Positions 1 through 8,120 of a stretch of DNA of 13,936 nucleotides are shown here, in pieces. The stretch lies in contig JBHGBM010000114.1 in assembly GCA_041946965.1 (NCBI GenBank), positions 1 through 13,936 on the forward strand, in the 5' to 3' direction. Source of the DNA: JBHGBM01 sp041946965 (GTDB lineage Bacteria; Acidobacteriota; Terriglobia; Bryobacterales; Bryobacteraceae). The notes beneath the pieces are model-generated. The model was given only the letters and a program-made list of their open reading frames with translations, was not told the origin of the DNA and did not search any database. Positions within the stretch are counted from its first letter, which is position 1; every line of letters starts with the position of its first letter. The position numbers and the translations under genes were made by a program.

Positions 1-96
1 GATCTCATTTTCCGGACGGCCAATGGCCGCCTGACCAGCGCCGAGGTGCTCGGGCACCGGGAGTTCGTTCTCACCCGGTTGTACGAAAGCGCCTGA
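1..96 (+). CDS. C-terminal end of an upstream gene (partial), possibly UxaA/GarD-like dehydratase
   Basis: An open frame enters from the left edge and ends at TGA 94-96, giving 31 residues that finish GHREFVLTRLYESA. The segment FRTANGRLTSAEVLGHREF loosely resembles the tail of the altronate/galactarate dehydratase family (UxaA/GarD), where a G-x-x-T-x-x-E-x-x-G pattern precedes the C-terminus. Such a hexuronate or aldarate enzyme would suit the sugar genes downstream. The match is from memory on a very short piece, so the function is only a suggestion. The coding call itself is supported by the open frame and by a hairpin that begins 14 bases after the stop. Confidence 0.45.
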   Translation, partial: DLIFRTANGRLTSAEVLGHREFVLTRLYESA

Positions 97-110
97 CGCG
101 AGCGCGGGAG

Positions 111-142
111 GCTGCCGGAACCTCGTCCCCGGTTCCGGCGGC
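111..142 (+). other. Strong intergenic hairpin (12-bp stem, 8-nt loop)
   Basis: GCTGCCGGAACC (111-122) can pair with GGTTCCGGCGGC (131-142). The inner nine pairs are perfect, followed by one G-U wobble and two more G-C pairs, around the loop TCGTCCCC. A 10-base perfect palindrome, TCCGCGCGGA, follows at 144-153. No T-tract follows, so this is not a standard intrinsic terminator. It sits between the upstream stop (96) and the isomerase start (177). It could protect the upstream 3' end, act as a processing site, or reduce read-through. The structure is seen; the role is inferred. Confidence 0.5.
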
Positions 143-176
143 ATCCGCGCGGACACATTCTAAGGAAGAGGAGACT

Positions 177-1028
177 ATGCAGAATTCCATTTCGCGCCGC
201 GTCTTTCTGATAGCCGGTTCCGCCGCCCTCGCCCCGGCGAAGGCGGCGCCGATGCGGGTGGGCTGCCAGGCCAACGGTTTTGCGCTCAAGCCGGGCGATT
301 TCGCCGGGCTTCTGAAAGCCATAGAATCGATGAAGGAACTGGGATACGTGGGTTTCGAGTGCAACTATCGCTTCGTGGAAGGCGAGTTCGGCCGAGCCGC
401 GGCAGCGCGGAAACAGATCGAGCGCACCGGAGTGAAGTTCTTCGGGGCGCACGCATCCATGCAGCAGGCTGGCGGCAAGGGGGGCGAGCGCATCGTGGCG
501 GGAGTGGCCGCGCTGGGGGCCGATTGCATCGTAATGAGCGGCAGGGGGCTTTCTCCGGAGGGCCGCTTTGAAAAGAGCGCCCTGCTGGAAAAGGCGAAGG
601 AAATGGAGACCCTCGGGCGGCTGCTCGGGAAACACGGGCTGCGCCTCGCCTATCACAACCACAACCCGGAATTCGCCAACCAAAACGCGGAAATGAACGG
701 TCTGGCGGAAAACACCGACCCCGCCCTGGTCAGTTTCTTCATGGACGCCGGGCATGGATACCTGGGCGGCGGCGATCCCGCGGCTTTCCTCGCCGGCCAT
801 TCCAAACGAATTTACGGGATCCATCTGAAGACCTTCAAGGGCAAAGAGACCAGCGGGCAGGTGCCGCTGGGGCAAGGGGACTTCGGTTTCGAGGCGCTGG
901 CCGCCGCCGTGAAGAAAACAGGCTGGACGGGCTGGCTGGTAACGGAAGAAGGCGGCGGACCCAAGGCCGGCAACACGGCGGCGCTCGGTCCGGACCGGGC
1001 GTACATACGCAAGCTGTTCGGTGTCTGA
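177..1028 (+). CDS. Exported sugar phosphate isomerase/epimerase-like TIM-barrel protein
   Basis: A 283-residue protein of the xylose-isomerase-like / AP-endonuclease-2 TIM-barrel superfamily (IolE/IolI-like). Residues 6-23 form a twin-arginine-type signal, SRRVFL followed by a hydrophobic stretch and AKA, so it is probably folded in the cytoplasm and exported by Tat. Family hallmarks are YHNHNPEF at 159-166, FFMDAGHGY at 187-195, IHLK at 215-218 and TEE at 256-258. Candidate divalent-metal ligands are E165, D190, H216 and E257 or E258. A good ribosome binding site (GGAAGAGGAG) lies just before ATG 177. The next gene, an exported oxidoreductase, starts 23 bases on. Members interconvert or dehydrate sugars and inositols, and some relatives cleave 3-keto-glycosides. 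The substrate here is unknown; despite the family name, a phosphorylated substrate is unlikely for an exported enzyme. Confidence 0.85.
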   Translation: MQNSISRRVFLIAGSAALAPAKAAPMRVGCQANGFALKPGDFAGLLKAIESMKELGYVGFECNYRFVEGEFGRAAAARKQIERTGVKFFGAHASMQQAGGKGGERIVAGVAALGADCIVMSGRGLSPEGRFEKSALLEKAKEMETLGRLLGKHGLRLAYHNHNPEFANQNAEMNGLAENTDPALVSFFMDAGHGYLGGGDPAAFLAGHSKRIYGIHLKTFKGKETSGQVPLGQGDFGFEALAAAVKKTGWTGWLVTEEGGGPKAGNTAALGPDRAYIRKLFGV

Positions 1029-1051
1029 AATTCGATTCACAGAGGACTGAA

Positions 1052-2212
1052 ATGGAAACGAACCGACGAAACTTTCTGATGGGCGCGGGGGCATCCGCGA
1101 TCACCGCGGCGCAGGCAGCCCCCGGCGAGAAGCCGATCCGATTGGCGATCATCGGCACCGGGTACCGGGGATGGGCCCACCTGGCCATCCTGAAAGCTCT
1201 GCCCGGCTATCAGGTTGTGGCGCTGGCCGATCCTACCCCGGAGAACCTGGACCGCGCGGCGACCCTGGCGCCCGGCGCGAAGACCTACACGGATTACCGC
1301 AAGCTGCTGGCCGAGCGCAAAGACATCGACGCGGTGGTCGTGATCACTCCGAGTTTCCTGCACGCGGAACCCACCATCGCCGCCTTCGAGCGGGGGCTGC
1401 CGGTGTTGTGCGAGAAGCCCATGGCCACCACTGTCGAGGACGCCAATCGCATGATTGAAGCGTCGCGAAAAGCCGGCAAGCTCCTTTACATCGGTTTTCA
1501 GAAGCGTCTGGTCCCCGCCACGGCCAAGATGAAGGAACTGGCCGCGGCGGGCGCCATCGGGAAGATCCTGCTCGCCAGCGGCAACCTTTTCCGCGGGGAC
1601 TGGAATCCGAAGAGCTGGAAGTACACCGACCCCAAGACCGGCGTGGCCACCAACTGGCGCTATCTCACGTTCACCGAGGGCAGCGCCCTGCTCGAAGACG
1701 GCGTGCACGAGATCGACACGCTGAACTGGATGATCGACGACCGCGTGGTGCGGGTCGCCGCCTCCGGCGGCAACAACGTTTTCAAGGACCGCGAAACGGC
1801 CGATCATGTGGCGACCATTGTCGAATACGAGTCGGGCGTGAAGCTCACGTTCGAATTGTGCCTGTTCGCTCCGAGCGCTGGCCCGGCGGGCCGCCGCCTG
1901 GTGCTGATCGGAAGCGAAGGCATGATGTATCCGGAGAACGGCAAGGTGGCCATCCGCACGCGGGGCGACAAGGGTGTGCGTTACGTCGAGGTGACGGACA
2001 AAACGCCCAAGGCGGTCACCGGCGACGCGGTGGGATCGGCGCAGGACCCGGAGACCTACCAGCAGTACCTGTTGTTCGCCGCGAGTCTGCGGCAGGGCAA
2101 GGCGCCCATGGTGGGTCCGGATTCGGCCAAGAACACGGTCAAGATCATCCTGCTTGCCGAGAAGGCCTGGCGGGAGCACCGCGTCCTGAGCTGGAACGAT
2201 CTGCCGGCGTAG
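1052..2212 (+). CDS. Exported Gfo/Idh/MocA-family NAD(P)-dependent sugar oxidoreductase
   Basis: A 386-residue protein with a Tat-type signal (NRRNFLM at 4-10, a short hydrophobic region, AQA at 20-22). The N-terminal Rossmann fold shows GTGYRG (35-40) with an acidic D60 ending strand 2. The family motif EKP is at 121-123, with K122 the usual catalytic lysine. The C-terminal domain carries GSALLEDGVHEIDTLNW (210-226), whose D216 and H219 match the usual active-site D-x-x-x-H pattern. Relatives oxidise sugar hydroxyls, often at C2 or C3, with tightly bound cofactor; Tat export would allow the cofactor to travel inside the folded protein. AGAGGACTGAA before ATG 1052 is a usable ribosome site. 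It lies between the isomerase-like gene and the GH-A gene in an apparent operon. The family is certain, the substrate unknown. Confidence 0.92.
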   Translation: METNRRNFLMGAGASAITAAQAAPGEKPIRLAIIGTGYRGWAHLAILKALPGYQVVALADPTPENLDRAATLAPGAKTYTDYRKLLAERKDIDAVVVITPSFLHAEPTIAAFERGLPVLCEKPMATTVEDANRMIEASRKAGKLLYIGFQKRLVPATAKMKELAAAGAIGKILLASGNLFRGDWNPKSWKYTDPKTGVATNWRYLTFTEGSALLEDGVHEIDTLNWMIDDRVVRVAASGGNNVFKDRETADHVATIVEYESGVKLTFELCLFAPSAGPAGRRLVLIGSEGMMYPENGKVAIRTRGDKGVRYVEVTDKTPKAVTGDAVGSAQDPETYQQYLLFAASLRQGKAPMVGPDSAKNTVKIILLAEKAWREHRVLSWNDLPA

Positions 2213-2219
2213 ACGCGGC

Positions 2220-4361
2220 ATGCGAAGTCCGGCGTTTTGGGCCGTGGCCGTCTGCGCGATTCTGCCTTGCCGCGGCATGGCGGGCATGGCGGAAGAGCGA
2301 ATTGGCCTGCAACCATTCACCATCGACCACCGGGCCGCGGACGGCTCGGTGGTCGATCTCTCGTTTCTGCTGGAGGCGCCCGCCGGGAAGCACGGCTTCC
2401 TGCGGGTCCACAACGGCCACCTGGCCAGGCCGGATGGAACCCGCATCCGGCTGTGGGGTGTGAACATCACCGAGGTCGCGCCGGGCTCCATTCATTTTCC
2501 GCCCAAAGAGGATGCCGCGTTCTGGGCCGAAACGCTCGCCCGGTTCGGCGTGAATTGCGTGCGCCTGCATTTTGTGGATCTGGAGGCGCCCAAGGGGATT
2601 ATTGCAGCGGGCCGCGACGATACCCGCGAGTTCGACGCGGAGCAGCTCGACCGGCTTGATTTCTTCATCGCGGAGCTGAAAAAACGCGGCATCTACAGCA
2701 ACCTGAACCTGAACGTCGGGCGTAAGTACAAGGCCGGCGACGGCGTCCGCGATCACGCGCTGATCGGGTATGCAAAGGCGCTGAGCTTCTTCAATCCACG
2801 CCTCATCGAGCTTCAGAAAGAATACGCGCGGAAGCTGCTGACGCACTACAACCCCTATACGAAATCCGAGTATCGCCATGAACCCGCGATCGCGATCATC
2901 GAACTGGTCAATGAGAACTCCATCGTCACGGCCTGGGCGCGGGGCCGCCTGCGGGGGCTGAAGACCAGCGGGCCCGCCGAGAATTGGCAGGACATCCCCC
3001 CGTCCTACGAACGGGAACTGACCGGCCTGTACAACCAGTGGCTGGAGCGCAGACTGGCGCCGCTACAAGTGGCCCGGCTCCGCGCGGAGGCCGGCGTAGC
3101 GGGCACGGCGCCGGTTCCACGCCTGGACCCCAAGGAGTTTCCCGCCGCATCGAAAGAAAGGTTTCAAACCGAGCTGGCGTTTTACATGGAGATGGAAAGC
3201 GGCTTCTTTCGGGACATGCGGGCGTACCTGCGGGAAACGCTCGGAAGCAGGTCTTTACTGGTGGGAACCTCGGATTGGACCTATGGCATCAGCGCCTACC
3301 CCCTGGTGACTTCCACGTCGCTGCTCGATATGACCGACGCCCACGGCCCCTGGGAGATCAGGCCGATGGTCAACGAGCCGCTGAATTCCGTGCCCGTGCG
3401 GCTGTCGCGGTCGGCGCTGGCGGGCAAGCCTTTCATGGTGAGCGAGCACAACCACCGTTTCCCGAACGACTACACCAGCGAAGGAATTCCGCTGCTGGCC
3501 GCCTACGGCGCCTTCCAGGATTGGGACGCCATCTTTCTGTACACCTTCGAGACCAAGGGGCCCTTCTACGTGCCTTTCAACGGCACGCGGGCGGATCTTT
3601 CCCACGATCCCGTGAAGATACCGAACCTGGCCGCCGGAGCGCTCATGTTCCTGCGATGCGACATCAGCGCGGCGCGGGAAACCGTGGAGCGGTCCTATTC
3701 GAAAGAACAGGTTTACGAAAGCCTGCGGATGCCGTCCCGCGAGGGGGTGTACTTCACTCCGGGATTCCCGGCCTCGGTCGCACTGCGCCATGGATCGCGC
3801 ATACGCTCGCTGAGCGGGGCTCCCACACAGACGCTGTCGTATGCCGTCTCCAGTCCCATCGTCTCGGATACGAACGAGCTTGCCTGGTACTTCACGCCGC
3901 ACGCCGCTCCGGCGGCCGGCATGGTCACGGTGGACAGCCCTAGGACGCAGGCCCTGATAGGTTTTGTCTCGGCGTACGGGAACAGCGTGGCGAATCTCTC
4001 CGCCGCCGTGCGGAACAGGTTCGCCACCATCGTGCTTACATCGCTCGATTCAAAACCGATTGCGCGGTCTTCGCGGATGCTGCTCTCGGCCGGCTCGCGT
4101 GTGGCCAACACCGGCATGAAGTGGAACGCCGCGGGGACCGCCGCGGAGGTTTGGGGCGGCCCTCCGACCCTGATTGAACCGGTCACGGGCGCCGTGGTGC
4201 TGCGCAATCTGGAGAAGGCGGCGGCGGTCTACTCTTCGGCCCTCGATGGCGCTGGACGGCGCGTGGGCCGGCCGGTTCCCGCCCGAAGGAACGCCGGGGG
4301 CTGGCAGGTGGCGCTCGGCGATACCGTGACCACCTGGTATGAGATCACCGTGAAACGGTAG
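2220..4361 (+). CDS. Secreted clan GH-A-like glycoside hydrolase (cellulase/GH5-like fold)
   Basis: A 713-residue protein. Residues 4-22 form a hydrophobic signal peptide (FWAVAVCAILP, then GMA). The TIM-barrel start is visible as RLWGVNITE (77-85) and NCVRLHFVD (112-120). IIELVNENS (226-234) fits the strand-4 N-E pair of clan GH-A, with E232 as proton donor. PFMVSEHNHRF (404-414) fits the strand-7 nucleophile, E409. The 177 residues between them include a charged, probably helical insertion at about 240-330. After about residue 480 the protein looks like beta-sandwich and may bind carbohydrate. No clear Shine-Dalgarno precedes ATG 2220, only 7 bases after the oxidoreductase stop, so translational coupling is likely. 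Substrate and CAZy family cannot be assigned by eye. Confidence 0.8.
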   Translation: MRSPAFWAVAVCAILPCRGMAGMAEERIGLQPFTIDHRAADGSVVDLSFLLEAPAGKHGFLRVHNGHLARPDGTRIRLWGVNITEVAPGSIHFPPKEDAAFWAETLARFGVNCVRLHFVDLEAPKGIIAAGRDDTREFDAEQLDRLDFFIAELKKRGIYSNLNLNVGRKYKAGDGVRDHALIGYAKALSFFNPRLIELQKEYARKLLTHYNPYTKSEYRHEPAIAIIELVNENSIVTAWARGRLRGLKTSGPAENWQDIPPSYERELTGLYNQWLERRLAPLQVARLRAEAGVAGTAPVPRLDPKEFPAASKERFQTELAFYMEMESGFFRDMRAYLRETLGSRSLLVGTSDWTYGISAYPLVTSTSLLDMTDAHGPWEIRPMVNEPLNSVPVRLSRSALAGKPFMVSEHNHRFPNDYTSEGIPLLAAYGAFQDWDAIFLYTFETKGPFYVPFNGTRADLSHDPVKIPNLAAGALMFLRCDISAARETVERSYSKEQVYESLRMPSREGVYFTPGFPASVALRHGSRIRSLSGAPTQTLSYAVSSPIVSDTNELAWYFTPHAAPAAGMVTVDSPRTQALIGFVSAYGNSVANLSAAVRNRFATIVLTSLDSKPIARSSRMLLSAGSRVANTGMKWNAAGTAAEVWGGPPTLIEPVTGAVVLRNLEKAAAVYSSALDGAGRRVGRPVPARRNAGGWQVALGDTVTTWYEITVKR

Positions 4362-4372
4362 ACTTTTCAAGA

Positions 4373-5407
4373 ATGAAAATCGCGATGATGATGATGTCCA
4401 TGCTGCCCTTCCTCGCCTCGGCCGCCGAGTACTCCGCCGGCAAGGTTACGGTGGACGGCATCGAGATCGTGCGGCTCGCCGACGCCGCGCGCCATACGCA
4501 GGTTTCCATCGCCCCCTCGATCGGAAACAACGCCTACGAGATGATGGTCAACGGGAAGAACCTGCTCTGGTTCCCGTTCTCCGGACCCGCCGAGTGGAAA
4601 GCCAACATCCTTCCCTGCGGGATTCCCTTTCTCGGGCCTTGGGCCAACCGCCTGGATGAGGATGCGTTCTGGGCCAACGGCCGCCGGTATACGCTGAACC
4701 CTTCGTTGCAGAACCTGCGGCGCGACCAGAACGGCCTCGCGATCCATGGCGTGCTGTACTTTTCGCCCGCCTGGAAGGTGGTCTCCGTGGAGGCGGACGC
4801 CCATTCCGCCCGCGCGGTGAGCCGCATCGAGTTCTGGCGTCATCCGGACATGATGGCGCAGTTCCCCTTCGCCCACACCCTGACGATGACTCACCGCCTG
4901 GCGCAGGGCGTCCTGGAAGTGGAGATCCGGATCGAGAACCACTCGGCCACCCCGATGCCGGTCGGAGTGGGCTTCCATCCGTTCTTCACGCTGCACGACT
5001 CGCCGCGGGAACAATGGAGCGTCCACCTTCCCGCGCGCGAGCAGGTCGTGCTCGACGAGCGTCTGCTGGCCACCGGGGAGCGCAGGAAAGCCGCCTACTC
5101 GGACCCCCAACCCCTGGCCGCGAGGCCGTTGGACGATGTGATGACCGGCCTGGTGCGCGGCGCCGACGGCCGCGCCGTCTTCTGGGTGCGCGGAAAGAAG
5201 CAGAAGATCAGCGTGGCGTTCGGGCCGAAGTACTCGATAGGAGTGGCTTTCACGCCCCCCGGACGGAACAGCGTGTGCCTGGAGCCAATGACCATCGTTA
5301 CCAACGGTTTCAACCTGGCCCACCGCGGCCTGTACCGGGACTTGCAGAGCATCCCGCCGGGCGGGGAGTGGAAAGAGAGCTTCTGGGTGATCCCCGAGGG
5401 CTTTTGA
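4373..5407 (+). CDS. Exported aldose 1-epimerase (mutarotase family)
   Basis: A 344-residue protein of the galactose mutarotase-like fold. It begins with a signal peptide (MKIAMMMMSMLPFLASA). Family landmarks are FLGPWANRL (86-94, R93 substrate-binding), AIHG (123-126, H125), GVGFHPFF (198-205, H202 the likely general acid) and CLEPMT (302-307, E304 the likely general base). D255 in PLDD fits the substrate-contacting aspartate. The enzyme equilibrates alpha and beta anomers of free sugars, useful after retaining or inverting glycosidases release one anomer. The ribosome site is weak and the gap to the GH-A stop is 11 bases, so it is probably the last gene of the operon. It is called galM-like by family only; specificity for galactose, glucose or another sugar is not evident. 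Confidence 0.88.
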   Translation: MKIAMMMMSMLPFLASAAEYSAGKVTVDGIEIVRLADAARHTQVSIAPSIGNNAYEMMVNGKNLLWFPFSGPAEWKANILPCGIPFLGPWANRLDEDAFWANGRRYTLNPSLQNLRRDQNGLAIHGVLYFSPAWKVVSVEADAHSARAVSRIEFWRHPDMMAQFPFAHTLTMTHRLAQGVLEVEIRIENHSATPMPVGVGFHPFFTLHDSPREQWSVHLPAREQVVLDERLLATGERRKAAYSDPQPLAARPLDDVMTGLVRGADGRAVFWVRGKKQKISVAFGPKYSIGVAFTPPGRNSVCLEPMTIVTNGFNLAHRGLYRDLQSIPPGGEWKESFWVIPEGF

Positions 5408-5429
5408 CGGGGGCCGCGCCCGGCCGGCC

Positions 5430-8120
5430 TCAGCGCAGGAGAAAGGAAGCCGGGGCATTATGCTTGAGCGGCGCGGTGAAGCAGCGGCCGCGCAGCGGCG
5501 CCTTCTCTCCCACCGGGCGGCCGCGGAGGTCTATCGGCTGGACGAGCCGCGGCGCCAAACCCTCGGGCATGCAGACTTCGGCGGGTCCGTCCCGGCCGGA
5601 CTGTTCCCACAATCGGAGTACCAGCCCTTCGCCGTCCGGGTTCGGGCCGAAGGCCGTGGCCACCACGCCCTCGCGGGAGATTTGCATCCCGGGCCTGGAC
5701 GGCGGCAGCTTTCCCGCGCCTCCTCGCGTAACGACGCCCAGCAGCGGCGAGCGGGCCTCCAGCGACGGGCGCTCCAGCGCCGCGAAGCGTTCGTAAGCGC
5801 GGATGCTCCACACCCGCACGCGCGATGTCCAGGAACCGCCGTTCCACTGGGCAAAATTGGTCCCCCAGAGATTGTTGAACAGGTTCACGAAGACCCGCGG
5901 GCGCGAGGGAGGAAACTCGCGCGTGTATTGCCACAGCCCGGGATGGTCGAGACTCACCAGCGGGCTATCGAGGGGCAACACACCGGCGCCGGACTGTTTC
6001 GCATCGAGCACCGCGACTCCGCCGTTGAGGCAGTAGACGTCGTGATTGGAGCCGCGGACGGTGTCGGCGGCCGGGTCGATCACCGATCCAAGCCGGGCCA
6101 GCCGGAACTGCGGGCCGGAAATCCGCAAGGGGAACGCCAGCCATCCGCTCTCCGGCATCGGCGTTTCCGGTTTGCCGGTGACGCGCCAGCCGATCTCCAC
6201 GAACGGCTGCCCGTCGTAAAGGGTAACCGTCAGAGCGATGCCGTACGGCAGATCGCGGGACGCCCCGGCTTCCATCACCGCGCTTGCCGCGACCGGCCCG
6301 CGAGTCATGCGCAGGGCCAGGCCGCGCGGGCCCGCCAGGCCGCGGGGCCGTTCGCTATCGGGCGGCATGTTCGGTTTCCCGAAATCCCCCCAGATCGCCG
6401 GACCGGTGGGTTTGGTGTAGGTCTTGACGAAGCGGGTCATATCGCCGGCGCTGAAGCGCTCGTGTATGTATTGGCCGAAGGCGCCGTCCGCAGTGTCCGC
6501 CAATTCCCGCCCGGAGGTCTTATCGAACAGCGAGGCGATGCCGCCGCGCGCCGGATCGAGCGCAACGCGGAAATACTCATTCTCGATGGTCCGGCGCTTC
6601 ACATCCGCGCGCAGCCGGGATTTCCGCGGGGCCGCCTGCCTTACGAACGCGTAGGCGCGATAGCCGAGCGGCGGCACCTCCCGCGCGACAAAGCGGAGTT
6701 TGCCGCCGCCGGCCTCCACCGGCGCCAGGGCGCCCGTGGCTGCGTCGCGCAGGGCGCCGGGCGGCGGCCCCTCGAACTCGGTTTCCACTACTCCGCTGCG
6801 CGCCCACGGCAAGGGATTGAATACGGCGATGCGCTCGCCGGAAACGGGCGTGGCGGCGGATAGCGCCCCGAGCGCCCGCTTCAGCTCGGGGGCAACCAAC
6901 CCGGCGGCGCGCCGCGCATAATCGCGGTGCTCTTCCCAGGAGGCCTCCAGCCGTTTGAATTTACCCGCGGCGCGGTCAGTCTCCCACTGGCTGCCATAAG
7001 TGCGCGGAAACCGTTTGGCGTCGAATCCCCAGGTGTGCTCGCCGTAGAGCAGGCTCTGCTCGTAGGCGGCTGCGATAGTCCCGGCGTGTGCAGCCTGTCC
7101 GGTCCAGATCCCCAGCAGGGTGTCCAAAGCTTCAAGCGCCGCGATCTGCGGGCGCGTATTGCGGATCGCCCCGGTTTCGACCGGCATCGACATCAGGCCG
7201 TAAATCCAGGGATCCGGCATATCGCCCCGGACGGCCGGAAGCTCCGGCTTCTCCTCGAGCAGGGCGTCGGCGAAATCCGAGAGCCTGCCAAACCGGACAT
7301 CCACCCCCGGGAAACGGCTCTTGGCTTCGTCAACCAGCTTCCGGACGCTTTCCGGGGTCGGAGGACCGGCGTTGTCGCCGGTGTGGACCAGCGCCAGCCA
7401 GGTCGCGTACGGCCAATCAGGCGGTGGTTCGAGCCCCGACCCGTAAGAGCGCGAGTACATGGTCAACAGGCGCGATCCATCGGGACCTTCCCACCAGAAC
7501 ACAGCCTGCCGGCGGTCGTCCAGCCGGCCGTCCGGGAGCGTCTTCTGCACGCCGAAGGATGGCAACTCGGGACCGCTGGACATGCGGTTGGCGCCCAGGT
7601 GCAGGAAGCTCACGCCGGCGTGCTTCAGCAATGTCGGCAGGATCCAGGAGTGGCAGGGAACGTCCGTCATCTTCGCATCTCGCGGCAAAGCCAGGTCCAG
7701 AGCGCGCGCCATGCGGGAGGAAAAGCCGAGCCCGCGCACCAGGTCCTCCAGATCCAGGGACTCGGTGTGGGTGGTAAAGGGCAGCGCGTGGTTGACGAAC
7801 TGCCCCGTCCGGAGGGCGTTGAGGATGCGCTGCCGCCGTTCGGGCGGCTGGCCGTCCCACAGCATCTGGGTCATCGGCCAACCCGGGATGGTCCAGACGA
7901 AACGCTGCTCGGGCGGCAATCCCTGACTGCGATCGGCCAGGTCGAGCGCCTTATCGGCCATCCCGGTCCGATATCGCTCCAACACCTCCGTCGCCAGGGC
8001 CGTATATCCGATATCGAAGTGGGTCTTGTGGACCACAATGATGCGCTTGAGCCGGGGAGGACCGGCTCCAAGCGCCGCGGCTGCCCCCGCCACAACGAGG
8101 AAGAGACTGCGGAATTCCAT
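5430..8120 (-). CDS. Secreted GH38-like protein (alpha-mannosidase-type N-terminal domain, DUF5054-like)
   Basis: An 896-residue protein whose signal peptide covers residues 1-20 (LFLVVAGAAAALGAG). HKTHFDIGYT (31-40) is the start expected of GH38-related and DUF5054-type proteins. H34 and D36, then D153 in MTDVPCHSW and H362 in GEHTWGF, fit the zinc site and nucleophile of class II alpha-mannosidases in order and roughly in spacing. HALPFTTHTES (111-121) is another conserved-looking block. Residues from about 430 to the end look like the beta-sandwich domains of this family. It likely cleaves an alpha-linked sugar, or is a GH38-fold enzyme of unknown specificity. It converges with the mutarotase gene, with 22 bases between the stop codons. 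No strong Shine-Dalgarno precedes the start; the signal peptide supports ATG 8120. Activity on mannose is not shown. Confidence 0.8.
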   Translation of the reverse strand: MEFRSLFLVVAGAAAALGAGPPRLKRIIVVHKTHFDIGYTALATEVLERYRTGMADKALDLADRSQGLPPEQRFVWTIPGWPMTQMLWDGQPPERRQRILNALRTGQFVNHALPFTTHTESLDLEDLVRGLGFSSRMARALDLALPRDAKMTDVPCHSWILPTLLKHAGVSFLHLGANRMSSGPELPSFGVQKTLPDGRLDDRRQAVFWWEGPDGSRLLTMYSRSYGSGLEPPPDWPYATWLALVHTGDNAGPPTPESVRKLVDEAKSRFPGVDVRFGRLSDFADALLEEKPELPAVRGDMPDPWIYGLMSMPVETGAIRNTRPQIAALEALDTLLGIWTGQAAHAGTIAAAYEQSLLYGEHTWGFDAKRFPRTYGSQWETDRAAGKFKRLEASWEEHRDYARRAAGLVAPELKRALGALSAATPVSGERIAVFNPLPWARSGVVETEFEGPPPGALRDAATGALAPVEAGGGKLRFVAREVPPLGYRAYAFVRQAAPRKSRLRADVKRRTIENEYFRVALDPARGGIASLFDKTSGRELADTADGAFGQYIHERFSAGDMTRFVKTYTKPTGPAIWGDFGKPNMPPDSERPRGLAGPRGLALRMTRGPVAASAVMEAGASRDLPYGIALTVTLYDGQPFVEIGWRVTGKPETPMPESGWLAFPLRISGPQFRLARLGSVIDPAADTVRGSNHDVYCLNGGVAVLDAKQSGAGVLPLDSPLVSLDHPGLWQYTREFPPSRPRVFVNLFNNLWGTNFAQWNGGSWTSRVRVWSIRAYERFAALERPSLEARSPLLGVVTRGGAGKLPPSRPGMQISREGVVATAFGPNPDGEGLVLRLWEQSGRDGPAEVCMPEGLAPRLVQPIDLRGRPVGEKAPLRGRCFTAPLKHNAPASFLLR

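Noticed and set aside
1037..2491. 484-codon open frame on the - strand opposite the first oxidoreductase
   Set aside because: It is an antisense shadow in GC-rich DNA. Its translation is rich in Arg, Gly, Pro and His with no recognisable domain, while the + strand frame is a clear Gfo/Idh/MocA protein.
5411..5425. GGCCG-CGCC-CGGCC hairpin between the convergent mutarotase and GH38-like genes
   Set aside because: The five-base stem lacks a T-tract on either strand and GC-rich DNA yields such stems by chance; not enough to call a terminator.
4367..5458. 363-codon - strand open frame opposite the mutarotase gene
   Set aside because: The mutarotase frame has all family motifs; this frame has none and overlaps it fully.
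5460..6863. 467-codon open frame on the + strand opposite the GH38-like gene, and another of 402 codons at 6927-8135
   Set aside because: Both lie antisense to a well-supported secreted enzyme and have Arg/Pro/Gly-rich low-complexity translations.
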